This document shows positions 43,561 through 52,450 of a stretch of DNA of 64,000 bases, one piece after another. How positions within the stretch are numbered: the first letter of the stretch is position 1; each line of letters starts with the position of its first letter. The DNA comes from Methanoculleus sp. (GTDB taxonomy: Archaea; Halobacteriota; Methanomicrobia; Methanomicrobiales; Methanomicrobiaceae). A program made the position numbers and the translations under genes. Below the pieces are notes generated by a model. It worked only from the letters and a program-made list of their open reading frames with translations. It was not told the origin of the DNA and ran no database searches. The stretch is taken from NCBI GenBank assembly GCA_011045995.1, contig DSBQ01000056.1:24761-88760 (forward strand), in the 5' to 3' direction.

Positions 43561-46386
43561 TCAGAAGGGGGGAATCGCCGTGTTACGCTCCCGTTCATAG
43601 CAGGCCCGCGCCTGCGGGGCGGCTTGTAACAGGCGCCGTGCGGTGTTGTGCACCGAGGGTGCGGTACGTGCGGGAACCGCGTCAAGGACGGCAAGGAGGA
43701 GGTCGACGAGCGGCAGGTAGTACACTTCCTCCATCCTGTCGATATTGCCGAGGACAGAGAGAATGCCTACCGTGCTGTACTCGTTGACCGGGGCAAGGGT
43801 GGTGATGATCTCGAGAAGGAGATCCCGTCCCTCCGGTGTCTGGAGCGATATCTTCTTGTTCCGGGCAAAGCGCCCGAGAAGAGCGCGCTGGTCATTTGCC
43901 TGCTCGATGGAGAAGGCATCGGAGGTCATAACCTCGCGCACGACCGTCGTTGCATCCGGCGTCGCAAGCGAGGCCACCGATGTCAGGAACCCTTCCCAGG
44001 TGACGGGATGCCCTTGTGCGGTGAGCATGTACTCCCTGAGAAGTGGCAGGCGCCCCTCCCATGTGCTGTTGATGAGCAGGGTAAACGCGGTCAGGCGATC
44101 CGAAGCGTTGGGAGACTTCCGGAATGTCGTCGCAAGGAGCTCGTGAATATCGGGGGTGTCGAGCGTTGCGAGCATCCCGAGAATGGCATTTTTTGCCTGC
44201 CTGTGCTTAATATCTGCGATCCTGGTCCCCAGTACCTTGCCGTATGAGATCTCTTTCTCCCGTGCGTGCAGGGCCGCGTAAAGGGCGTCCGTATGGCCTT
44301 CGGCCGCCGCCTTCAGGATCTTCCTGCGGGCGTCATAGAGGGCGCGGTACCGGTGGGTATACGCCTCGTCGTCGACCGACTCGAAGATGGTGAAAAACTG
44401 TCCCCCTGCCCGCGTTATCAGGTCGGCATCTGCAATGAGCGCCGAAATAAGCGAGGTGACATGCTCCCCGACCGGGGCTGAGGGGTCGTAGAGGAGCCGG
44501 ATCTTCTCCCGGTCGAGGAGCGCTGCAAAAGCAACATACCGCGCACTGATGTCATTGTCTTCCTTCACCTGGCGAATAAGCTCGTCATCCGGGGCATGGT
44601 GGACAACCTTCCCATAAAAGCCGTACCCGCGGTTGAGCGAGAGAAATGCCGGGGGTTCGATGCCGGTATGGCAGACGACAGTCCGGGGTTCGTCGAGGAG
44701 AAGGGTATCTTCGGCGATGATCTTCCTTTTCTCCCCGAAGACCGCATACGAAAACGGGAAGTCCCATACATCACTTTCGCCGGTCTTTGCGAAGGTGATC
44801 GTAAGAGTCCTGACGGCCGGGTCGTAGGCGGAGGTGACCTCCACCGTCGGAAATCCGGTCTTCTTCATCCACGGTCTCGCGAAGGGAGCAAGCGGGATCC
44901 CCGATACCTCTTCCATCGCTGCCAGCCAGTCGCGGGTGGTCGCATTCCCGTGGCGGTAGCGGGTATGATAGAGGTCCAGTCCTTTGACAAAGGTCTCCTT
45001 TCCTATGATCGTCTCGATCATCTTCACGACTTCGGGGGCCTTCACATACGTGACGCCGGTGATGAGGTCGTTGGGGTCGTTGAAACCGTCCGGTTCGATG
45101 GGAATGGACGCCGCCCCCCGGTCATAGGTGAAGGTGCCGCCGTCGGGGGAGAGAAGGGTGAGCACGGTCTGGAGCCGCGAGTAATCGTTCCCGAAGAGGA
45201 AGGCGTGGTAGTCCTGTTCGATGTACACGGTGACCGCTTCATTGAGCCAGAGCTCAAACGGCGTTGCCCCGGTCACCTCCGAGCCGTTCAGGTTATGATA
45301 GTATTCGTGCACCTTCACCCTGATGAGGTAATCGAAGGCCGGGTCGGGTGCCTGCGGGAAAGGAAGAATCCGGTTGGTGGTGATCGTCGTGTTGCCGACG
45401 TTCTCCATCCCTCCGAAATCGGAGTTCTGCATGCCGATCTCACGGTAGACCGACCCCGTGTATGCATAGCCCGGCGTGATGGACGTCGCCATCTCTGCGA
45501 GGCGCCGGCGCACGGCCCGGATCTCCTCTTCCGGGCCTGCCCTTCTGATGAGATGGTCGCGTTCCCGGCAGAGACGGTGGAGATCATCCCGTATGTTCTT
45601 TTTCTCGTAGGTCTCCGGGCCGGTGTAGAGGTAGACCCAGAGGATCGCATCGGCGAGGATCGCAAGGGACTCCTCTGCAAGCGCGGCGTCGGTCCCCGGC
45701 GGGACGAGGAGTTCGAGGGTGAAGGTCGTCCCATCCGGGTACTCAAACGGCCGGGTGAAGGTGTCATAGGTCCCGACACCGAGGAAGAAGAGGTACGGGG
45801 CCATGGGAGTGGTGCAGTTGTGGTAGGTGATCGAATCCATGCCGCCGCCAGCCGGGTGGCGCTCCACCCCTACATCGCCGTTGCTGATCATATTCGTGTA
45901 GGCGGCATTCGCGGTGATCGTCGTGGTATAGGTGCATTTTGCCGTCATGTCGTCGATGCAGGGGACGATGCGCTGGAACCCCCACTGCTGGCACTGGGTA
46001 ATCTGCTGGGGTGGCGCACCGGAAGGTGTTGCGTCATAATACAGTCCTTCGAGCATGTTCGCCGTCGGATGGCATATCGTCGCGGTCTCCACCACGAACC
46101 TCGTGTTGGGTGGTACCGGCGGTGCAAAGGAGAGGTGCAGGAAGGAATTCTGCGTGTCATAGTCGTGGGTCACCGGGTAGGTGTCGCAGGCAACAGAGAG
46201 GATATCAAGGTTGTTGGCATTCAGGGTGAGTGTTCGAAGCGGTGCATCCTTCGATTGGAGGTGCAGCTTCGAGTGGACCGTGGTCTTGTCATCCCCCACG
46301 AGAAAGGAGAGGTCCATATGGAGGACCCGCACGGGAATTTCCCCGAAATCCGAACGCAGATAGCGGAACAGCCGTTGGGATGTCAT
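43561..46386 (-). CDS. M1 family zinc aminopeptidase with a helical insertion
   Basis: A 941-residue gluzincin aminopeptidase (aminopeptidase N-like) that trims peptides from the N-terminus. The zinc site is HEYYH (360-364) with E383 in NEAV, and the exopeptidase motif is GGMEN (325-329). A C-terminal helical domain (about 580-941) is as in tricorn-interacting factors. An unusual charged, helical stretch of roughly 55 residues (about 258-312) lies between the N-terminal domain and GGMEN, where typical family members are short. No signal peptide, so cytoplasmic. ATG at 46386 lacks a strong ribosome binding site. Confidence 0.92.
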   Translation of the reverse strand: MTSQRLFRYLRSDFGEIPVRVLHMDLSFLVGDDKTTVHSKLHLQSKDAPLRTLTLNANNLDILSVACDTYPVTHDYDTQNSFLHLSFAPPVPPNTRFVVETATICHPTANMLEGLYYDATPSGAPPQQITQCQQWGFQRIVPCIDDMTAKCTYTTTITANAAYTNMISNGDVGVERHPAGGGMDSITYHNCTTPMAPYLFFLGVGTYDTFTRPFEYPDGTTFTLELLVPPGTDAALAEESLAILADAILWVYLYTGPETYEKKNIRDDLHRLCRERDHLIRRAGPEEEIRAVRRRLAEMATSITPGYAYTGSVYREIGMQNSDFGGMENVGNTTITTNRILPFPQAPDPAFDYLIRVKVHEYYHNLNGSEVTGATPFELWLNEAVTVYIEQDYHAFLFGNDYSRLQTVLTLLSPDGGTFTYDRGAASIPIEPDGFNDPNDLITGVTYVKAPEVVKMIETIIGKETFVKGLDLYHTRYRHGNATTRDWLAAMEEVSGIPLAPFARPWMKKTGFPTVEVTSAYDPAVRTLTITFAKTGESDVWDFPFSYAVFGEKRKIIAEDTLLLDEPRTVVCHTGIEPPAFLSLNRGYGFYGKVVHHAPDDELIRQVKEDNDISARYVAFAALLDREKIRLLYDPSAPVGEHVTSLISALIADADLITRAGGQFFTIFESVDDEAYTHRYRALYDARRKILKAAAEGHTDALYAALHAREKEISYGKVLGTRIADIKHRQAKNAILGMLATLDTPDIHELLATTFRKSPNASDRLTAFTLLINSTWEGRLPLLREYMLTAQGHPVTWEGFLTSVASLATPDATTVVREVMTSDAFSIEQANDQRALLGRFARNKKISLQTPEGRDLLLEIITTLAPVNEYSTVGILSVLGNIDRMEEVYYLPLVDLLLAVLDAVPARTAPSVHNTARRLLQAAPQARACYERERNTAIPPF

Positions 46387-46535
46387 TCATGGACGTATCC
46401 CGCTCTTTGGCAAAAAAGGGATGGGACTTCGCATCGTCGAAAGCGAGCATGCAGATGATGAGAACTACTACCATTTGGATGATGAGGGACGGTCCCGTGA
46501 ACGCTACCTGAGGTCTGTTGCGCCCAGACCGTTTC

Positions 46536-47881
46536 TCACCGCCGGTCGACCAGCCGTTTGGGCCGCCCCTTCAGGCGGTAGAGTTCAAGGTCGCCCTCAG
46601 GTGGGAAGTGATATACAAACTCCAGGTATCCTTCGCTGTGAAGCCGCCCAAGGGCCGGTCTTTCCCTGAAGAGCGCCTCCAAGAAGTTCTCCTTGACCAG
46701 TTTCTGGTTGCACCCCTCGGGATCATGGGTCTCCAGGCTGACCCGCAGGAAGGCCTTGCCTGCGTCGGGGTCAAAGTAGACGAACGCCTCGTACTCGCCC
46801 GAGAGGTACTCCATATTCTCCCGCTGGAAGACCCCTTTCTCGATGTCCACGCGGTTGAGCGGCACATCAGCGATATAGATGGTTTCCGCTTCGCGCCGCG
46901 GGTTGTCGATACGCATGTGCGTTCGCCCGCAGGGGCAGCGGTCGCGTGTCAGGACGGTGGTGAGGTCCTCGGTGTCGTAGTTGATGAGGAGGTTGCCCGT
47001 CCGCTCACCCACGGGAAGAAGCGTGGTGAGCACGATTCTCCCCTGCGTACCGTCGCTTACGAAGTCCTGCATCTTTGGATCGTACACGTCCATGTGCACG
47101 AGGTCTTCGGGGACATGGAGGCCCGCCCGTTCGGTGCACTCGCCGCACATCGTCCCCTCGGTGCTCCCGTAGGTGTTGTAGCACGGGACGCCCCAGACCT
47201 CGTCAAGGTACCGCCGTGACTCCTCCGCAAAGCTCTCGCCGCCGACGATGAGTTTTGTGATCGAGCTCTCCTGTGGGTCGAGGCCCTCCTCCTCCATCCT
47301 CCGTGCCAGCCGGAGGAGCTTGAATACGGAGCCCACGATGGCGGTGGGCTTCAGGTGATTCATCACCCGGACGGGAAAGGTGCACTTGCCCTCCGGGATG
47401 ATGGTGAACCCGAGGCTGTGTGCTGCAAGGGTCATGGTGTTGGCACCGACGTTCATCCCGTAACTGGCACAGATCGCCACCCGGTCCCCCGGGTAAAGCC
47501 CTGGGAGGCGAAGCTGCGGGCGTACTTCTCCGCATACCTCTCCCAGTCGTTCCACATCAGAAAGAACGCCTTTGGCGTCCCCGACGTCCCGCTGGTCTCG
47601 TGAATCGTAAAGATATCATCGCAGGAGGCGCTTTTGAAAAGGTAGTGGCCGGTGACGGGCGGCTGGTTCTCACAGATGGTCGCACCGGAGATCACCGGCA
47701 GGTCGAGGAGGTCTTCATGTTCCCTGATATCGCCCGGGGCGATGTGGTTATCGGCAAACCATTTCCGGTAGAACGGCGAATGTCCTGCCGCATATTCGAC
47801 GGTATAGCGCACCCGTTCGTCGATGAGGGCATCGAGGTCCCCCCGGGGCATCGTCTCGATATCAGGATTATGGTAATGCAT
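46536..47881 (-). pseudogene. Phenylacetate-CoA ligase / F390 synthetase-like protein, frameshifted
   Basis: Adenylate-forming ligase of the PaaK/coenzyme F390 synthetase type, split in two frames. The first part (from ATG 47881) contains HETSGTSGTPKAFFLMWNDWERYAEKY; the second continues PGDRVAICASYGMNVGAN, CYNTYGSTEGTMCGEC, RCPCGRTHMRID and the C-terminal lid. The shift lies in CCCCCGGG (47486-47493): one extra base gives GFTPGDRVAI, as the family demands. Repaired length about 448 residues is normal. A TATA element (CTATAAAG) near 47911-47918 gives an almost leaderless mRNA. Sequence error and recent decay are both possible. F420 adenylylation is the methanogen-specific guess. Confidence 0.82.
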
Positions 47882-48022
47882 GGTGCTTTCATTCCAAGAT
47901 GCGGGTATAGCTTTATAGGTTTTGCCATAGGGCAGATGACGAGCGGGGGATGAAAGGGGTGGCGGGCGCCGGGAAAGCTATTATTACAAGGGCTGCGAAC
48001 CTTCGGTCACGAGGCATACAGC

Positions 48023-48328
48023 ATGAGTGGGACCGCGGATGAGCAGCGATTTGACTATTTTATGAGAAACCTCAGGCACCCCGAGGCCCCCTTCCGGTGG
48101 GGTGCGGCCCAGGGGCTGGGGCGCCTGCGTGACCTGCGGGCACTGGAACCGCTTATCGATACCCTTAATGATGAGGACTGGCGGGTCCGTTTCAAGGCGG
48201 CCTGGGCACTCGGGGAACTCGGGGACCGCCGGGCGCTGCCGGCCCTCCGCCGCCTCTCCCGCGACCCGTCGGAGACCGTCCGCGACAGTGCCCAGAAGGC
48301 TGCCGAACGGATCCTGATGGGGCTGTGA
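48023..48328 (+). CDS. HEAT-repeat (PBS lyase-like) protein
   Basis: A 101-residue helical-repeat protein with about three HEAT units: FRWGAAQGLGRLRDLRALEPLIDTL, WRVRFKAAWALGELGDRRALPAL and VRDSAQKAAERIL. Such units bind partner proteins; in archaea and cyanobacteria they occur in phycobilin lyase-like scaffolds. Partner unknown. ATG at 48023; no strong ribosome binding site is seen. It stands alone between the ligase-like gene and lemA. Confidence 0.85.
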   Translation: MSGTADEQRFDYFMRNLRHPEAPFRWGAAQGLGRLRDLRALEPLIDTLNDEDWRVRFKAAWALGELGDRRALPALRRLSRDPSETVRDSAQKAAERILMGL

Positions 48329-48428
48329 TGCGTAAAGGCCGGGGAACGACCCGGAGAAGCCAGGAAAGGATCGCCCAACGTGGCAGATGGTACTCCTGGT
48401 TTTGGTTTGGAGCGCCAGCTGTTTGCCA

Positions 48429-48445
48429 TTCCTCAAATTGAGGAA
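48429..48445 (+). promoter_or_regulatory. Perfect 17-base palindrome at the lemA promoter
   Basis: TTCCTCAA-A-TTGAGGAA, 8-base arms around one base, sits directly upstream of the TATA-like GTTTATTT (48447-48454) that serves lemA (ATG 48487, ribosome binding site GGTGA). In this position a bound dimer would cover the transcription factor B site, so an operator is likely. The regulator is unknown. Confidence 0.5.
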
Positions 48446-48486
48446 CGTTTATTTCTCCCCCGGCTGATGACTGTTCAGGTGAAACA

Positions 48487-49044
48487 ATGATAGGATGGAT
48501 CATCGGAGGCCTCGCCCTCCTCGTTTTGGTCATACTGGTGCTCTGGTTTGTCGGCATCTACAACAGGTTCCAGTCCCTGAAAAACTCCTCGGAGGCCACT
48601 CTCGGCCAGATCCGGGTGGCCATGAAGAAACGCCTCGATATGATCTCCCAGCTCCTGGGTGCGGTGAAGAGCTACGCGACCTTTGAAAAGGAGACGCTCG
48701 AGGGCGTAACAAAAATGCGGGCGGGCGTCGGCCAGGCGGGTCCCGGCGACCTGAACGAGATCGAAGCAGAGTCACGCTCAATTCTCGGCCGTCTCCTTGC
48801 CGTGGTGGAGAACTACCCCGACCTCAAGACGTCCTCGACGGTTACTGATCTGATGAACTCAGTCAAGAGCGTCGAGGACGAGATCGCCCGCCAGCGGTAT
48901 ACCTACAACAATATCAGCGAACAGTACAACACGATGTGCGACACCATCCCGTCGAATTTCGTCGCCTCGCTTGCACATTTCCGGAAACTGGAATACCTGA
49001 AGTTTGAAGAGAAGATCGAAGAAGTCCCCGAGATCAAATTCTGA
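48487..49044 (+). CDS. LemA family membrane protein
   Basis: A 185-residue protein with an N-terminal transmembrane helix ([21 protein letters not shown]) and a long helical coil typical of Lem[43 protein letters not shown] and the conserved [21 protein letters not shown] near the C-terminus. Function unknown, commonly encoded next to DUF2207 proteins as here, so the two probably act at the membrane together. GGTGAAACA precedes the ATG; a palindrome lies at the promoter. Confidence 0.92.
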   Translation: MIGWIIGGLALLVLVILVLWFVGIYNRFQSLKNSSEATLGQIRVAMKKRLDMISQLLGAVKSYATFEKETLEGVTKMRAGVGQAGPGDLNEIEAESRSILGRLLAVVENYPDLKTSSTVTDLMNSVKSVEDEIARQRYTYNNISEQYNTMCDTIPSNFVASLAHFRKLEYLKFEEKIEEVPEIKF

Positions 49045-49056
49045 GTTGAACCGGCA

Positions 49057-50874
49057 GTGGATGAAAAGAAGCAGATAATCGTCGTCGTCCTCGCAGCACT
49101 GGTGATAGCCCTCGCCGCTGTCACCGGCGTGCTGCTCTTCTCCCTCCCTGCAGGGGGCGGACCGCTCGTCGTCGATACATACAGCGCCGTTTGGAAGCAC
49201 GACGGGACCCTTGCCGAAGAGTATGTCTATGTGGTGGCGAATACCGGACAATACAGGATGCTCTTTCGCACCTGGGAAGCCCCGCTGGTGACAGCCCCTC
49301 TCGGGTCGGCATCGGTCGAGGTAGTCGACATCGCTCCGGCGGAGGGGACCATCGGGTATGCAATCGACTACTTCGGGCAGGTGACGACCTACGGTGACAC
49401 CCCTGCAACCCAGCAAGATCGTGCAACGATCGGCTCGCTGGGAAGCAATGAGGTGGGGATGTACCTCCCGTCGTATTTTGCCGCGGGGGAATACCTCGCC
49501 TCCTACACATTCCTGGTCCGCCCCCCGGTGGAGTATGACGACACCGTCGCCCACCTGAACCTCCAGCTCGCAGCCAGTCATGTGCCCTACCGGCAGGTGA
49601 GCATCACCATCCCCGACACGTACGTGCAGGACCTGTATATCCGGCCCGCGTCGATGACGGTGGCGCATTCCGGCGGGCAGTATCTCATTACCGGAAGTGC
49701 GGGGGAAAACGAGCTTATCGAGGTGGAAATGCTCCTGGATACCGCGTTCCTCGCGGAGATCGACGGGTTCCCGACGAAGATGGACGACGTCCGTGGCCGG
49801 ACCGAACGGGCAAACCTCCTCTATACCCTGCCGCTCCTCCTGGCGGGGCTTCTTCGTATTGCCGGCATTGCACTCGTGCTTGCCATGCCGCTTGTCCTGT
49901 ACCGCATCTACCGGACCCACGGGACCGAGAAGGAGGCTACGGTCCCCCGGCACCTGAGTTTTGTCCCGGACCCTGCGCTCAAGCCATGGCTGGTGAACCT
50001 GATATTCAAGGGCGATGCGGTGGATTTCGACGAGAACGGATTCTATGCCACCCTTTTGGACCTCCACCGGCGCCGGATGATCGATATCGGCAATGCCGGG
50101 CCGGACGGCAGCTACCGGATACGTGTCCTGGAAAAGACCAGTCCTGATTCCTATGAGCAGCGGGTTCTCAACTTCCTCTGGAATGCAGGCACGGACGGGG
50201 TGCTGGATACCGGAGAGTTTGCCGGTCTTGCCGACCGGGCAAAGCATGGCAGCAGCTCCTCCGAACAGCGGGTCCTCTCTCTTCAGGCTTCGGTTGCCGC
50301 CCTGACCAGATCGGCCGACACCTCGGTCATCCCCCGGTATATCGAAGAAGGACGCACCCGCCTGGTGCCGGTTGCGCTTGTCGGGGGATTTCTCCTCCTG
50401 TTTTCCATCCTTATCCTGGTGATCGCTCCCCAAACGATTGCCCTCAGCGTGCAGGGCTCAGTCCTTGGTATCGCCATCCTCCTCCAGGCGGGCATCGCGG
50501 TGGTCTTTCCCACGACTCTCTTCGGGCGGTGGAAGGACGACTACTATGCCGAAAAGCTCCGCTGGGATGCGTTCGGGCGCATGCTCTCGGATTCGGCCCA
50601 GATAAAGAAGTATGCCCCCGAAGATCTCGCCATGTGGGGCGAATGGCTCGTCTACGGCACGGCCCTCGGACTCGGCGACAAGGTGGAGGAGGCGATGCGT
50701 GCACTCAATGTCGATATCCGGCAGGCGGGCATGCCTCTCTACTCGGGGGTGCACTTCATGTTCATTCCGGTCGCGGCCTACTCCCCCCCTTCCAGCGGCG
50801 GCGCCGGAGGGTTTGGCGGCGGAGGGTTCGGCGGCGGTGGCGGATTCGGTGGCGGCGGCGCCGGTGGCCGCTAA
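49057..50874 (+). CDS. DUF2207 membrane protein with glycine-rich tail
   Basis: A 605-residue envelope protein. An N-terminal membrane segment (about 7-29) is followed by an extracytoplasmic beta-rich DUF2207 domain with EEYVYVVANTGQYRMLFR, further membrane segments near 267-290 and 430-480, and a cytoplasmic ILDLHRRRMIDIG winged-helix-like stretch. The C-terminus is almost pure Gly/Phe (GGFGGGGFGG and so on), as is usual in this family. It starts at GTG 49057, 12 bases after the lemA stop, so the pair is an operon. Function unknown. Confidence 0.88.
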   Translation: MDEKKQIIVVVLAALVIALAAVTGVLLFSLPAGGGPLVVDTYSAVWKHDGTLAEEYVYVVANTGQYRMLFRTWEAPLVTAPLGSASVEVVDIAPAEGTIGYAIDYFGQVTTYGDTPATQQDRATIGSLGSNEVGMYLPSYFAAGEYLASYTFLVRPPVEYDDTVAHLNLQLAASHVPYRQVSITIPDTYVQDLYIRPASMTVAHSGGQYLITGSAGENELIEVEMLLDTAFLAEIDGFPTKMDDVRGRTERANLLYTLPLLLAGLLRIAGIALVLAMPLVLYRIYRTHGTEKEATVPRHLSFVPDPALKPWLVNLIFKGDAVDFDENGFYATLLDLHRRRMIDIGNAGPDGSYRIRVLEKTSPDSYEQRVLNFLWNAGTDGVLDTGEFAGLADRAKHGSSSSEQRVLSLQASVAALTRSADTSVIPRYIEEGRTRLVPVALVGGFLLLFSILILVIAPQTIALSVQGSVLGIAILLQAGIAVVFPTTLFGRWKDDYYAEKLRWDAFGRMLSDSAQIKKYAPEDLAMWGEWLVYGTALGLGDKVEEAMRALNVDIRQAGMPLYSGVHFMFIPVAAYSPPSSGGAGGFGGGGFGGGGGFGGGGAGGR

Positions 50875-50974
50875 CCACCTCCGTCACCTCTGTTCTGTTC
50901 AATTCTTTTCTTTAGTTTTCTTCACGAAATTGTTTTAATCCTTGAACCCCGATGAAGCGTACGAGAGGAGACGT

Positions 50975-51259
50975 ATGGAACTGATTCATGTGGATGGAAA
51001 AGATGCCGGAACCATCACCCTGTACGCACTGAGTACCTGCGGGCACTGCAAGCGGACACGGCAGTTTTTAAACGAACTTGGCGTTGCCTATGACTATATC
51101 GAGGTCGACCTGCTGCATGGGGAGGCGTTCGACGAGGCGTACAACCTTGTCAAGAAGTACAACCCCCACGGGTCGTTTCCGACGCTCGTCATCGGCAGTG
51201 AAGAGACGGTGATCGTCGGCGACCGGCTGAAAGAGATCCGGGCAGCGATCGGGAAGTGA
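50975..51259 (+). CDS. Glutaredoxin-like protein (CGHC)
   Basis: A 94-residue thioredoxin-fold protein with the redox motif STCGHCKRTRQFLNELGV, cis-Pro region HGSFPTLVIG and a C-terminal helix. CGHC is unusual for glutaredoxins (CPYC) and closer to protein disulfide isomerases, though the rest is glutaredoxin-like. ATG at 50975 follows GAGGAGACGT; an upstream TTG frame is not needed. The next gene, encoding a ferredoxin:thioredoxin reductase-like protein, starts 2 bases after its stop and is the likely electron donor. Confidence 0.88.
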   Translation: MELIHVDGKDAGTITLYALSTCGHCKRTRQFLNELGVAYDYIEVDLLHGEAFDEAYNLVKKYNPHGSFPTLVIGSEETVIVGDRLKEIRAAIGK

Positions 51260-51261
51260 CC

Positions 51262-51783
51262 ATGGTTACGAGATTTGATGTGGAGCGAAGGTATCTTGCT
51301 CTGAAAAAGGACGCAGAACAGGCAGGGTATTTCCTGAACCCGGACGAGGATTTTACCAAGGAACTGGTCCACGGACTTCTGGTCAACGAGGATCGCTACG
51401 GATTTGCTTCCTGCCCCTGCCGCCTGTGTGTCGGGCCGCGGGAGGTAAACCTGGACATCATCTGTCCATGCGACTACCGCGACAGCGATCTTGCCGAATA
51501 TGGGACCTGCTACTGTGCCCTGTATGTCTCGGGGGAGATTGCCGAGGGGAAACGCCAGGTAGAGCCGATCCCCGACAGACGCGGCCCTGTCCCGTCCGAG
51601 TGCCTCACCGCGCAACAGAAGGCAGGTGCGCCTGCTGCATCGGCGCCGGCGGTCCCTGGCCCCCTCCCGTATCCGGTCTTCAGGTGCCGGGTATGCGGCT
51701 ATCTCTGTGCAAGGGATGAACCCCCGGAGAAATGCCCTATCTGCGGGGCGGAGAAGGACCGGTTCGAGAAATTTATGGGCTGA
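51262..51783 (+). CDS. Ferredoxin:thioredoxin reductase catalytic subunit fused to rubredoxin-like domain
   Basis: A 173-residue fusion. The first part is the FTR catalytic subunit with C51, C53, C56 (CPCRLC), C68, C70 (CPC) and C83, C85 (CYC), which bind a 4Fe-4S cluster and the active disulfide. The second is a rubredoxin-type iron site with C142/C145 (CRVC) and C158/C161 (CPIC). Ferredoxin:disulfide reductases of this build are known from Methanosarcina. The small linker is Ala/Pro rich. It would pass ferredoxin electrons to the neighbouring glutaredoxin-like protein. ATG at 51262. Confidence 0.92.
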   Translation: MVTRFDVERRYLALKKDAEQAGYFLNPDEDFTKELVHGLLVNEDRYGFASCPCRLCVGPREVNLDIICPCDYRDSDLAEYGTCYCALYVSGEIAEGKRQVEPIPDRRGPVPSECLTAQQKAGAPAASAPAVPGPLPYPVFRCRVCGYLCARDEPPEKCPICGAEKDRFEKFMG

Positions 51784-51801
51784 CTCGTCGATAGGGTGAG
51801 C

Positions 51802-52434
51802 ATGGGATTTTTTGACACGATTGCCATCGATGTGGTGCTTCTTCCCCCTCCTGAGGTTGCGGTGGTTGCGCTTGCGCTCAACAAAAAGCTCATCGAACGC
51901 TACGGCGACCGTTCGATTGTCCTTGACCCTTCGGGCTGTCTTCCTCATGTCTCCCTTGCCATGCGGACCATCCCCCGCCGGGTTCTGCCGTCTCTCACCG
52001 CGTCTCTTGAACGGCTTGCACTGGCCTTCCTCCCCCTTGACCTGCAGATTCAAAGTGCCGTTGCGGTCACTACGGACAGCGGGAACGTCGTCTCCGGCAT
52101 CAATCTGGCAAAGAGCGAACCTCTTCTTATCCTCCACCGGAGTGTCATGGCTCAGGTGAACAGCGCCCCGCAGGAGGTCTGCACCCCCCGCGATATCCGT
52201 GCCGATGAGGGTGAAGCAATCGCGGCCTTCACCTGCAACTATGTGAACGGCTATGCGGAGCATTCGGCCTATGACCGGTACTCCCCGCATATTACCCTCG
52301 GCCACGGGGATGTGACGGCACTGGACGGCGACGCTCCGGGTGCCGGGACGGCCCGGTTCTCAACCCTTGCCATATGTCACCTCGGCAACCACTGTACCTG
52401 TCGGGAGGTTCTCTGGCAGCGCACCGTGGGGTGA
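51802..52434 (+). CDS. 2H phosphoesterase / 2'-5' RNA ligase-like protein
   Basis: A 210-residue 2H-fold protein. The paired catalytic histidine motifs are HVSLAM and HITLGH, each in the H-x-S/T-L form. The family cleaves or joins 2',3'-cyclic phosphates in RNA and related molecules; the exact reaction in archaea is uncertain. ATG at 51802 follows AGGGTGAGC, and a GTG two codons earlier is possible. It is close behind the ferredoxin:thioredoxin reductase gene (18 bases) and converges with the YyaL-type gene. Confidence 0.85.
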   Translation: MGFFDTIAIDVVLLPPPEVAVVALALNKKLIERYGDRSIVLDPSGCLPHVSLAMRTIPRRVLPSLTASLERLALAFLPLDLQIQSAVAVTTDSGNVVSGINLAKSEPLLILHRSVMAQVNSAPQEVCTPRDIRADEGEAIAAFTCNYVNGYAEHSAYDRYSPHITLGHGDVTALDGDAPGAGTARFSTLAICHLGNHCTCREVLWQRTVG

Positions 52435-52450
52435 TGGTCGAGGGGAAGGA

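Noticed and set aside
44596..46458. Long open frame antisense to the M1 aminopeptidase
   Set aside because: It mirrors the codon bias of the aminopeptidase on the other strand; similar shadows occur opposite ftsZ, the propeller gene and the cbi genes.
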